Shown piece after piece: positions 1 through 7,216 of a DNA stretch of 20,099 nt; position 1 is the first letter of the stretch; every line of letters starts with the position of its first letter. Under the pieces are notes generated by a model. The model was not told the DNA's origin and searched no databases. It saw only the letters and a list, made by a program, of their open reading frames with translations. Origin of the DNA: a virus; IMG/VR virus record IMGVR_UViG_3300042731_001791, positions 1 to 20,099 of that record; one strand, written 5' to 3'. Position numbers and translations under genes: made by a program.

Positions 1-355
1 TATAACACTTACATTGTTTGATCCACTATTGTTTACATATAATCTGTCGTTTAAAGGACTATACGCTATTCCTCTTGGTGCAGTTGCTACAGTTATTGTT
101 GTATCTACTGTATTTGTATTTGGATTTATAACACTTACATTGTTTGATCCATTGTTGCTTACATATAATCTGTCGTTCGAAGGACTATACGCTATTCCTC
201 TTGGTGTGGTTGCTACAGTTATTGTTGTATCTACTGTATTTGTATTTGGATTTATAACACTTACATTGTTTGATCCACTATTGTTTACATATAATCTGTC
301 GTTTAAAGGACTATACGCTATTTCAGCCGGTGTAGTTGCTACAGTTATTGTTTTT
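1..355 (-). repeat. 126-bp tandem repeats coding propeller blades
   Basis: Units begin at 1, 127 and 253, exactly 126 bp (42 codons) apart. Units 1 and 2 differ at about 7 of 126 positions by eye. Unit 3 is identical to unit 1 for its first 70 bases and then diverges from about 323. The array continues past the left window edge, so the copy number is unknown. Confidence 0.95.
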
Positions 356-630
356 ATATTTCTAATCCAACCGTTCCACAAACCTAATAATCCATCATAA
401 TTTTTAACAAAATTGTTTCCTATTTTTATTCCTTGATTGTTAACTCTTAAACCAACTAAGTTTAGATTTGATTCGCTATCTGTTTTTACAACGGCTTCAC
501 TATCTCCATCACTTGTAACAGCTCCAATTGCCGTAAAATTGTCTTTTTGCTCGTTTGTTGTGTTTTGGTAAGTTGCTCCACCAGGAGTAAAATCGCTTTG
601 ATCAGTTATAATCATATTTGTTTTTGCCAT
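1..630 (-). CDS. YVTN beta-propeller repeat protein, 3' end cut by window edge
   Basis: Partial gene open from ATG at 630 to base 1 (210 codons, no stop), so its C terminus lies outside. A good ribosome binding site (AGGAGG then TAAAATA) precedes the ATG. The protein starts MAKTNMIITDQ, has about 90 residues of unrecognised N-terminal sequence, then 42-residue repeats of the type IAYSPSNDRLYVSNNGSNNV followed by SVINPNTNTVDTTITVAT. This is the YVTN beta-propeller signature: the family forms blades from about 40-residue units and is common in surface proteins. Two full blades and part of a third are visible. It follows the tape measure gene after two small genes, so a virion tail or tail-tip protein that touches the host surface is the likely role (inference). 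The neighbour at 645-842 starts almost the same way (MAKSN). No enzyme motif is seen. The assignment to the repeat family is firm; the function is not. Confidence 0.85.
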   Translation of the reverse strand, partial: MAKTNMIITDQSDFTPGGATYQNTTNEQKDNFTAIGAVTSDGDSEAVVKTDSESNLNLVGLRVNNQGIKIGNNFVKNYDGLLGLWNGWIRNIKTITVATTPAEIAYSPLNDRLYVNNSGSNNVSVINPNTNTVDTTITVATTPRGIAYSPSNDRLYVSNNGSNNVSVINPNTNTVDTTITVATAPRGIAYSPLNDRLYVNNSGSNNVSVI

Positions 631-654
631 TATTTTACCTCCTATTATTTATTA
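621..654 (-). repeat. 34-bp direct repeat, copy 1 (gene junction with RBS and start)
   Basis: Identical over 34 bases to 833-866. It carries the TAA stop of the gene at 645-842, the AGGAGG ribosome binding site, and the ATG plus first codons (MAK) of the propeller gene. Confidence 0.95.
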
Positions 655-842
655 GATTTTATATAATTTTCATTTAATACAATTTCTTTATTAACAAATA
701 AATATTTTCCGTTTGTAAAATCACTAGGTAACAAATTTTTGTCAAACTCTTCGCCTATTGTTTCAGTCCCCCAACTTAATACATTACCTTCTTTGTCTGC
801 GTTAATTCTAAATATTTCTTTTTTTAAATTACTTTTTGCCAT
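645..842 (-). CDS. small hypothetical tail-region protein (65 aa)
   Basis: Begins MAKSNLKKEIFRINADKEGN and ends IKSNK. It has a strong AGGAGG ribosome binding site 7 bases before the ATG. It is acidic and basic mixed, with no membrane segment, cysteine or recognised domain. It sits between the 119-aa gene and the propeller gene with 14-base junctions on both sides, so it is translated as part of the tail operon. Its first five residues nearly match those of the propeller protein (MAKTN), and its 5' junction is a 34-bp duplicate of the next one. It may be a small tail-tip or chaperone-like component, but I do not recognise it. Confidence 0.75.
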   Translation of the reverse strand: MAKSNLKKEIFRINADKEGNVLSWGTETIGEEFDKNLLPSDFTNGKYLFVNKEIVLNENYIKSNK

Positions 843-866
843 TATTTTACCTCCTATTATTTATTA
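833..866 (-). repeat. 34-bp direct repeat, copy 2 (gene junction with RBS and start)
   Basis: Second copy of the repeat at 621-654. It holds the TAA stop of the 119-aa gene, AGGAGG, and the ATG and first codons of the 65-aa gene. Confidence 0.95.
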
Positions 867-1216
867 ATTTTTTCTATACTAAAACTAGCTATTACATTGG
901 CATGTAAATTTTGTACTGTTTTGCTATAATTACATGTAACTTTTGCATTATATATAGCTCCATCTACTTTTACTTCTGCAAATCCAAAAGTGCTAACTAT
1001 ATAGTTATAAATTTTTTTGATATTGTATTGGTTAGTTATTGCTGTTGTAAGATCGTCTGTAAATGTTGGTGAACCTATAGGCAAATAACTAATGTTTCCA
1101 TCAGCGTTTTTTTCTGCAAATTCATTATATTCATAACTTTTAGAATGTTCTGAAATTGGCAAATTAACCCAATCATCTATAGAATTATATTTTAAATTTA
1201 TTTGATATTGTGACAT
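857..1216 (-). CDS. hypothetical protein directly downstream of tape measure (119 aa)
   Basis: Starts MSQYQINLKYNSIDDW. The ATG abuts the tape measure stop (TAA then ATG, no gap), which suggests translational coupling. The sequence is beta-rich and soluble, with no signal peptide or membrane segment. In siphoviruses the slot after the tape measure usually holds the distal tail protein (Dit), but typical Dit proteins are about twice this length and I see no Dit signature. A small tail-tip component or adaptor is possible by position only. Confidence 0.75.
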   Translation of the reverse strand: MSQYQINLKYNSIDDWVNLPISEHSKSYEYNEFAEKNADGNISYLPIGSPTFTDDLTTAITNQYNIKKIYNYIVSTFGFAEVKVDGAIYNAKVTCNYSKTVQNLHANVIASFSIEKINK

Positions 1217-4200
1217 TTAGTTCACCGCCCTAGCTTGTCCGTAAGTTTCAATAACAATTTCTTTTACTGTTGCTTCTGTAACTCCACTTCCACTAAAATT
1301 AGCACCTGAAAAATCGAAGTATTGTTGATTTCCTGCTGTATTTGTAACTACAGTTCCAGCACCTGCACTAGCTTCAAAAATTCTTGCAGCTAACTTAGAA
1401 CCTTCTGGTAAGTTTTCCGAACTAAGAGTACTATTAAGACTATTTGTTGAACTTGTGTTAGTATCTAACGAAATACCTAATTTTTGCATATATTCTGATA
1501 ACTTATCAGTGTAACTAGCTATTAATTTTGCTTGCTCTTCTAATGTAAGCCCACTAAGATCATCAGCAGAAAAATTAAAATCTGCTCCTGCTATTGTTCC
1601 GACTATTTGCTTATATACATTTTCTCCAAATGCTTTATACAATTCAGTCAATCCAAAACTTTGTAACATTGCTGTTTGCATTGCTGTAGAAAATTGACTC
1701 ATTAATGCACTTTCTACATCGCCAGAAGTAAATCCGGATATAACAGTACTTGTAATATCTCCTTGTTCTATGCTAAGTGCTTCCATTATGTTTTCTTTTA
1801 TTTCTGACTGAATAGAATTAAATATTTCTTCTAATGCTTTTTTTGCTTCTTCGTAACTTTGTCCAGTTGTGAAAGCATCCGAAATGTCAATGTTTAATTT
1901 TGATAACAGATCACTAGTCCATCCTGCATCAGCAAGAGTTTTTTTCGCATCAGGCAACCATCCAACGAACTGATTCCAAATGTTTTTAAACCCAATTTGA
2001 TAAGGGTCTGTAATATCTATAGTTCCTAATCCTGCTATATTTAGTTGATCAAAAATATTCATCGAATCAATAATTTCTGTTGTTGTATCAGCTATTTGTA
2101 TATTTAATTCATCAAAAATTTTGTATATTTGATTTGTATATTTAGAAATTATTTCTAACTGTCTGTCAAAAGAATAGTTTGACAAATTTTCTGTATAATA
2201 TTCTAATAAGTCAGTTCCAAAATCAACTCCACCAATTTTATCTACAATTTCATCTACCATATTGTTTGAAAAAGCTTGGTATAAATCGGTTAATCCAAAT
2301 GATTGCAACATTGCTGTTTGTAAAGCATCAGAGAACTCTTTTTGTAATGTTTGTTTTACATTACCATCACTTACTGCATCTATTATAGAAGAGCTTATAT
2401 CGCTAGCGTCAATTCCTAAGTTTTCTGCTATTTCTCCTCTTAGCTCATCCTGAACTGCTTTTACAAGGTTGTTTATTTCGTTTAATAATCCAGCTTCATC
2501 TATATAAGCATGTTGAGATGTTCCACTTGCATCTACTTGAGTATATTTGTCAACCAATGATTGTATTTGATTAGCAGTCATTAGCACGCCTTGATCTTCA
2601 AGGTATGACTGAATTTGAGATATATTAGCACGTTCTACAGTTTTACTTCCAACTTTGTATTTTATACCTAGCTTCTTTTTATACAAAGCTTCATAATGCG
2701 AAGTAATACCCAAAGTACTCATTGTAGCTGCTTTTTGAGTATATTGCATGAACTCTGTAATTTTGCTGAAATCCATATCACTTACAGTTTCAGCAAAAGT
2801 TTCTACTGCATTAGCAAAAGTTTCAGTTGCTTCTTCTTGTGTCTGGTATTGGCTAGCATCTATTCCACCGTATATTGGTGAATCATCAGAAAGCAAAGTA
2901 GCGGCGATTCCTATAGCTGCACCAGCTGCACCCAATGCACCAGCTGCACCAGCTAAAGAACCAACTCCACCAGCTGCACTTACAGTAGCCAAACCACCAG
3001 CTACACCAGCCGCGTTTTGAGTTAAAGAACCCATTGAAGAAAAAAAGTCACTATTCATTGTAGAACCTAAATTTGAAAATGCGTTTGCTAAATCATTTGT
3101 ATCATCAATTAATTTTAGTGTTTCTTTGCTAAACCCTTTATTTTCTGTAGTAAGGTTTTTTAGGGAATCTGCTGCTTGTTTGCTTGATCTTTCAACTTCT
3201 GATTGTTCTTTTTTAGTCATGTTTTTAGTTGCTTGTTTTGTAGCTTGGCTATACAAGTCGCTAATTAAACTTATATCTCCAGCATTTAAATTTTCAGAAG
3301 ATAAAGCTTTGTCTGTATAAGTTGCAATATCATTAAAATATTTTACAGTATTATTATACAAATCATTGTATATTTTAAGTTGGTGTTCTTTACTTTTTTG
3401 CTGTAATTCTTCTATTTGCTTATTAATTGTTTCATTGAAATATATTTGATTAGCTTGTTCTTTTAAGGCTTTGTTGTAATCTTTGTATAGAGCATTAATA
3501 GTTTCGACTAAATTTTTAATTTTTTCTAAAGAATCAGAGTTGCCTTCTAAAGCTTGGTTATAATATTCTGTTCCTTTAGCTAGACCGTTTGTAGAAACGC
3601 CCATTTCTTTAGCCTTATTTATTACATCAGAAAAATCTATTTTTTTTGCTTCTTCTGTAGTTTTTTTCATTTCATTTACTTTTTCTATAGCTTGTTCTAC
3701 AGGTGTTTTAAAATCTAGTTCTTTTACAATAGATTTAACATCTTTTAAATCCATATAAATTATGTCAAAACCTAAATCTTTTGCTTTGTCAGAAACTTTT
3801 TTCATTTGTTCTTCCGTTAAATCAAAAGTATCTTTTAATAGTTCTAATTTTGTTCCTGTCAAATCTACAGTTTCAGCTAATTTTCCGTATTTCTCAGCTT
3901 GTTTGTTAGCACTTTCTAAAGCTTCTGCTACTTTTCTAAAAGATTCCTCTGTTTCTTCTAATCCTTCTTTGTATGCTTCCATTTCACCTGAAACAAACAA
4001 ATCTCCAGTTCCTTTGTCATAATCGTAATATTTTGATTCGCCTGTTCTTGTAATTGAACTTCTTCCAGCTAATCCAGACAAAAGAACATCTTGTAAATAA
4101 AGAGTATCACCAACATTTCCAGTTTTAGAAGGAGTAGTTTTATTTTTTTCTGGTGTAATAGCTTCTCTAACTGTTTTTATTGTTATTTTTAATGGATTTT

Positions 4201-5257
4201 GTAAAAAAGTTTCATACAGAATATCATAATCTGTTTTTATAGTTTCTAGTAATTTTTTCCATTCTCCCGCAACATTATCTGTTACTTCTTTACTTTTTTT
4301 TCCAACGTCTACAGTAGTATTTTGTATATTTTTTAATTGTTTTGCATACTCTTCTGAGTTTTCTCCTGCAAGTGCCATTATAGCGGTTCCTGCTTCAATT
4401 CTGCCGGTAAAGTCTGTAATTTCTCTTCCCGTTTCTTTTGCATATTTTCCTATAAGTTGTGTAGCTTGTTGTAAATTACCGCCATCAGATATGTATTGCC
4501 TAAAAGATTTTCCTGTAAGTTGATTAAATACTTCCGACAAATCACTTCCACTATTAGATAATTCCGTAAATAATCTTCTTAATTGTGTTGTGGCTCTTGC
4601 AGTGTTAAAACCTTGCTTAGTAATAGTAACTAATCCAGCAAGTATATCATCAAGCGTAACTCCTAAATTTCCACCAATAGATGTTGCACCAGCTAAAGAA
4701 GAAGCTAGTTCTTGTATTTTTAATTTACCCTTATTTTGGGCTTCTAATAATTTGTTAGAAATTTCAGTTACATTTCCTGCTGCATCTCCGTAAGTATTCA
4801 TTATAGATGTTAACAAATCTATACTCTGGCTAGTTCCTGTAAATCCAACTATAGCTAGTTGATTAGCTTTTTTAGTAAATTCTAAAGATTCTCCAACTTC
4901 TTGACCTGCTGAAACAGCTTCGTACAAACCTTTTGTAAGTTCTATACTAGCCGTACCTGATTCAATAGCCATTTCTTGCAATGATTTTTTATATTTTTGC
5001 AATTGTGAATCAGAAAGATTTAATATAGTGTTAGTTTGATCTAATGATTTTTCTAGTTTTATACTTTCTTTTGTTAGTCCTGCAATTGCTATACCTATAC
5101 CAGTTATACCAAGATTGACAGGTGTTAATGCTCTCGCAAAACTACCTAATTTACTTTTTAAGCTAGTAGTAGTTTTTCCTACACCACCGAGTTGTCGTTG
5201 AAACTGTGGTGCGTTACTCCTAAATTGAACGTATAAATCTCCTATTTGTTGTGCCAA
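1217..5257 (-). CDS. tail tape measure protein (TP901-type), TTG start
   Basis: Length (1346 aa), position after the tail assembly chaperones, and content identify the tape measure, which sets tail length and occupies the tail tube. Residues about 70-310 match the phage tail tape measure core (segments such as ELTKGLYEAVSAGQEVGESL and LDDILAGLVTITKQGFNTAR). A hydrophobic segment lies near residue 55 (LGITGIGIAIAG), a long polar coiled-coil-like middle follows, and a Gly/Ala-rich hydrophobic stretch lies near 745-790 (likely membrane-active). Two related units of about 130 residues lie at about 922-1053 and 1138-1263, each with the core TAMLQSFGLT. The start is TTG at 5257; GGGAGG sits 5 bases upstream, and the N terminus MAQQIGDLYVQFRSN is family-typical. 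No lytic or peptidase motif was seen. By the usual 0.15 nm per residue, a tail near 200 nm is expected (inference). Confidence 0.95.
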   Translation of the reverse strand: MAQQIGDLYVQFRSNAPQFQRQLGGVGKTTTSLKSKLGSFARALTPVNLGITGIGIAIAGLTKESIKLEKSLDQTNTILNLSDSQLQKYKKSLQEMAIESGTASIELTKGLYEAVSAGQEVGESLEFTKKANQLAIVGFTGTSQSIDLLTSIMNTYGDAAGNVTEISNKLLEAQNKGKLKIQELASSLAGATSIGGNLGVTLDDILAGLVTITKQGFNTARATTQLRRLFTELSNSGSDLSEVFNQLTGKSFRQYISDGGNLQQATQLIGKYAKETGREITDFTGRIEAGTAIMALAGENSEEYAKQLKNIQNTTVDVGKKSKEVTDNVAGEWKKLLETIKTDYDILYETFLQNPLKITIKTVREAITPEKNKTTPSKTGNVGDTLYLQDVLLSGLAGRSSITRTGESKYYDYDKGTGDLFVSGEMEAYKEGLEETEESFRKVAEALESANKQAEKYGKLAETVDLTGTKLELLKDTFDLTEEQMKKVSDKAKDLGFDIIYMDLKDVKSIVKELDFKTPVEQAIEKVNEMKKTTEEAKKIDFSDVINKAKEMGVSTNGLAKGTEYYNQALEGNSDSLEKIKNLVETINALYKDYNKALKEQANQIYFNETINKQIEELQQKSKEHQLKIYNDLYNNTVKYFNDIATYTDKALSSENLNAGDISLISDLYSQATKQATKNMTKKEQSEVERSSKQAADSLKNLTTENKGFSKETLKLIDDTNDLANAFSNLGSTMNSDFFSSMGSLTQNAAGVAGGLATVSAAGGVGSLAGAAGALGAAGAAIGIAATLLSDDSPIYGGIDASQYQTQEEATETFANAVETFAETVSDMDFSKITEFMQYTQKAATMSTLGITSHYEALYKKKLGIKYKVGSKTVERANISQIQSYLEDQGVLMTANQIQSLVDKYTQVDASGTSQHAYIDEAGLLNEINNLVKAVQDELRGEIAENLGIDASDISSSIIDAVSDGNVKQTLQKEFSDALQTAMLQSFGLTDLYQAFSNNMVDEIVDKIGGVDFGTDLLEYYTENLSNYSFDRQLEIISKYTNQIYKIFDELNIQIADTTTEIIDSMNIFDQLNIAGLGTIDITDPYQIGFKNIWNQFVGWLPDAKKTLADAGWTSDLLSKLNIDISDAFTTGQSYEEAKKALEEIFNSIQSEIKENIMEALSIEQGDITSTVISGFTSGDVESALMSQFSTAMQTAMLQSFGLTELYKAFGENVYKQIVGTIAGADFNFSADDLSGLTLEEQAKLIASYTDKLSEYMQKLGISLDTNTSSTNSLNSTLSSENLPEGSKLAARIFEASAGAGTVVTNTAGNQQYFDFSGANFSGSGVTEATVKEIVIETYGQARAVN
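1468..1845 (-). repeat. tape measure internal duplication, copy 2
   Basis: Encodes about residues 1138-1263. It shares TAMLQSFGLTELYKAF and the pattern (I/V)xxGDVxxxLxxxFSxAxQ with copy 1. It is diverged at the DNA level, so the duplication is old. Confidence 0.7.
2098..2493 (-). repeat. tape measure internal duplication, copy 1
   Basis: Encodes about residues 922-1053, with core TAMLQSFGLTDLYQAF and DGNVKQTLQKEFSDALQ, aligned with copy 2 through its end (YTNQIYKIFDELNI versus YTDKLSEYMQKLGI). Confidence 0.7.
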
Positions 5258-5270
5258 GGGAACCTCCCTT
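5255..5270 (-). promoter_or_regulatory. hairpin over the tape measure RBS and TTG start
   Basis: The minus strand reads AAGGGAGGTTCCCTTG. AAGGGA pairs perfectly with TCCCTT around a 3-base loop, burying the Shine-Dalgarno GGGAGG and two bases of the TTG start. This should lower free initiation and favour coupling to upstream translation. Confidence 0.6.
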
Positions 5271-5302
5271 CTTAAAAATAGCCGACATTATGCCGACTAT
5301 TT
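5271..5302 (-). terminator. terminator-like hairpin between chaperone stop and tape measure
   Basis: The minus strand has AAATAGTCGGC, then ATAAT, then GTCGGCTATTT: a stem of up to 12 pairs (two G-U) ending in five T. The stop TAG of the chaperone extension lies in the left arm. It may be a leaky terminator or RNA-stabilising stem inside the tail operon, since downstream genes have no other visible promoter. Confidence 0.5.
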
Positions 5303-5545
5303 ATTATTTTTCTTCTTATTTTCTCTTTCTTTTTCAGTTACATCATAATCTAATTCGCTCATAATTAAATGAACCCAATATTGTTCCTCTGAATATGTGT
5401 TATAATATTCAAACATATCCATATTTAAACTTTTTGCAATTCTAAAAACATTTAAATCGCAAGGATTAAATTTTGAATTACTAATCTTAGGATCAGGCAC
5501 ATTTTCTTCTAAAGCATTAAAATATCTTCCTCTTATTTCTCTTCT
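5297..5545 (-). CDS. tail assembly chaperone gpT part, made as gpGT by -1 frameshift
   Basis: This frame is open from the slippery site and enters RREIRGRYFNALEENV, then PDPKISNSKFNPCDLNVFRI, ending NKKKNNK. A -1 shift after codon 189 of the upstream gene gives a fusion of about 271 residues with an 82-residue extension. In siphoviruses such as lambda, gpG and gpGT escort the tape measure into the tube; the pair always lies just upstream of the tape measure, as here. A separate start is possible only from GTG at 5500, which has no Shine-Dalgarno sequence, so the fusion is the better model. The extension ends in a highly charged Lys-rich tail. Confidence 0.8.
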   Translation of the reverse strand, partial: RREIRGRYFNALEENVPDPKISNSKFNPCDLNVFRIAKSLNMDMFEYYNTYSEEQYWVHLIMSELDYDVTEKERENKKKNNK

Positions 5546-6111
5546 AAACCCATGTAAGTCATTTCTGTTGTTAATTTAACCCAATATTTTAAAGAAGTTG
5601 GTAAAAAAGGATTATTAGAATCTCCTTTTAATAAAATTTTAATTTGTTTTTCATCAAACATTTTTTCTTTTTCATTTCCTTCTTCTTGATAATAAGCACA
5701 TTCTAACAAAAAATAAGCTCCTAATAATTCAAAATCAATTTCTTTATTTTTTGTAGACAAACTTTTTATTTTTTTATTTTCTGCTAAGTTAGGTTTTTTA
5801 AAATAAAATTCACCTTGTTTTTTGTAACCTAATATTTCTAAATCTTCTTTTTTAAATTTTTTATTTATTTTTTTATCTTCATTTAATTTATTTATAATTT
5901 TTAAAAATAAATCTGTATCAAATTCTACTCCTAAAAAACTAACTCCTATTTGATTTTCTATTTTTTTGCAAACTAGTATTAATTCTTTACATTCTTCTTC
6001 ACTAAAATTTGTTGCTTTAATTAATTCTTTTAAATTAACATCTGCAATTATTACCTTTTCATATGTGTTATTACAAGTTTTTAAAGCCATTGCTATTATA
6101 CTATTTTTCAT
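5533..6111 (-). CDS. tail assembly chaperone gpG-like (192 aa)
   Basis: Starts MKNSIIAMALKTCNNTYEKV after AAGGGGGAAAT. It is a soluble, Lys/Glu-rich protein with no membrane segment. The identification rests on position (after tail tube, before tape measure), on size, and on a perfect slippery heptamer near its 3' end (codons 187-189, ATG GGT TTA) that joins it to the following frame. The C terminus in the normal frame is MGLEEK. The family binds the tape measure and recruits tube subunits. There is no clear primary-sequence signature, as is usual for this fast-evolving family. Confidence 0.8.
   Translation of the reverse strand: MKNSIIAMALKTCNNTYEKVIIADVNLKELIKATNFSEEECKELILVCKKIENQIGVSFLGVEFDTDLFLKIINKLNEDKKINKKFKKEDLEILGYKKQGEFYFKKPNLAENKKIKSLSTKNKEIDFELLGAYFLLECAYYQEEGNEKEKMFDEKQIKILLKGDSNNPFLPTSLKYWVKLTTEMTYMGLEEK
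5545..5551 (-). other. -1 programmed frameshift site GGGTTTA
   Basis: The zero frame reads ATG GGT TTA, so the heptamer G GGT TTA fits X XXY YYZ exactly. After slipping one base back, the frame is open to 5297, while the zero frame stops 4 codons later. No obvious stimulatory stem was seen immediately downstream. Confidence 0.85.
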
Positions 6112-6125
6112 ATTTCCCCCTTAAT

Positions 6126-6734
6126 TTAACTTAAATAAAATTGTATCTCTCCGTTGTTTATAAAACTATAATTATTAGTTACTAAATCTTCTACAGAAGA
6201 ACTATATTGATTATTGCTTGATTTTAATTTAAACGAAACTTGAAAAAAATCAGTAAAGTCAACAACCAAAATTAAGTCTTGATCATTTAAAGTTTCTGTA
6301 TCTATTTCATAGTTTTGTTTTACCAAACCTCCTAAAGTTCCAGAAGCTGATTTTAAAGTTTGCTCTGAAATCATATATCCTGGATTTGAAGAACAAAAAA
6401 CAGTTGCATCTTGATTTCCAAAATCTATACTTATTTCTATATTTTTATAAGAACAAACTTCTTCTTTTATTAAATAATTATAATCCGCTGTTATAGTTCC
6501 AGTTTTAGAAGTATTAAACTCAACTATTCCTGCTAAATTTTTTACACTTACAACATCAGTTATAGCTATACCATCTTCTTTGAAAACATAACTTTGATCT
6601 AAATCTATAATTTGCTTTTCTCTGTTTGTTATTTTAAAAATTTTATTACTTCCTTTGTAACTAGACAAAGCTTCTCCTACAGTTGGAGTGCTTGTTCCAG
6701 TTTTATTTACAGTTGTTTTAAAACCTGCTGCCAT
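6126..6734 (-). CDS. tail tube-related structural protein, third paralogue (202 aa)
   Basis: Begins MAAGFKTTVNKTGTSTPTVG after AGGAGGAATTTAA. It is beta-rich with few helices. Its C-terminal half has GTLGGLVKQNYEI followed by DLILVVDFTDFFQVSFKLKS, which resembles GLGGLLAYL followed by MWIKFKLTDFFDITAKM of the 149-aa neighbour, and all three proteins of this cluster share an (M)xAG start. It is probably a divergent tail tube-like or tube-cap subunit, or a minor tail protein, between the tube genes and the chaperones. The relation to the other two is by eye and weaker than theirs to each other. Confidence 0.65.
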   Translation of the reverse strand: MAAGFKTTVNKTGTSTPTVGEALSSYKGSNKIFKITNREKQIIDLDQSYVFKEDGIAITDVVSVKNLAGIVEFNTSKTGTITADYNYLIKEEVCSYKNIEISIDFGNQDATVFCSSNPGYMISEQTLKSASGTLGGLVKQNYEIDTETLNDQDLILVVDFTDFFQVSFKLKSSNNQYSSSVEDLVTNNYSFINNGEIQFYLS

Positions 6735-6745
6735 TTAAATTCCTC

Positions 6746-7195
6746 CTAACTTCTTGATATTGTAGGAGCTACATTTCCATTTTTTAAGCTTATTGTTAAA
6801 CCAGATTGACCATCTACGTCAGAACTATTACCAAAAGTTTGATATATCATTTTTGCTGTAATATCAAAAAAATCAGTTAATTTAAATTTAATCCACATAT
6901 CTTTATTTGTGTTTGATTCTAAATAAGCCAATAATCCACCTAAACCTTTTGTCTCATCAGCTATTAAAGTTTTATTCGGAATACTTCTTATAGTTATGTT
7001 TGCCGTAAAATCTTTTAATCCTTCTTCTGTCCTTGACCAATCATCACCAAATTCAGAAATATCTAATTGTGTAACATCTATACTATTATCAAAAGTATTT
7101 ACAGCTTCTATTTTGTCAGTAACATCAATTGTAGGTAGTGGGTCTCCTGCTGTTGTTATAACTAACATTACCAGTGAATCTTTACCTGCTGCCAT
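6746..7195 (-). CDS. tail tube-like protein, second paralogue (149 aa)
   Basis: Starts MAAGKDSLVMLVITTAG behind AAGGAGGTATATATA. It contains NTFDNSIDVTQLDISEFGDD, then WSRTEEGLKDF and GLGGLLAYL, matching the 181-aa gene next to it over most of its length. The DVTQL...DW...EGLKD pattern is typical of siphoviral tail tube proteins, which stack as hexameric rings to form the tube. Two complete tube-like genes in a row suggest a mixed tube or one specialised for an end of the tail. Which one is the major subunit cannot be told from sequence. Confidence 0.8.
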   Translation of the reverse strand: MAAGKDSLVMLVITTAGDPLPTIDVTDKIEAVNTFDNSIDVTQLDISEFGDDWSRTEEGLKDFTANITIRSIPNKTLIADETKGLGGLLAYLESNTNKDMWIKFKLTDFFDITAKMIYQTFGNSSDVDGQSGLTISLKNGNVAPTISRS

Positions 7196-7216
7196 TATAT
7201 ATACCTCCTTGTTTTT

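Noticed and set aside
1-355. Tandem repeats considered as a CRISPR array
   Set aside because: Units are 126 bp, contiguous, without spacers, and code for 42-residue blades.
14-400. Plus-strand open frame of 128 codons with three repeated hydrophobic units
   Set aside because: It is the complement of the 126-bp propeller repeats. The minus frame has a ribosome binding site and a known repeat family, and the unit length divisible by three keeps all frames open.
2748-3020. Plus-strand Ala/Pro-rich open frame
   Set aside because: Shadow of the Gly/Ala-rich hydrophobic segment of the tape measure gene.
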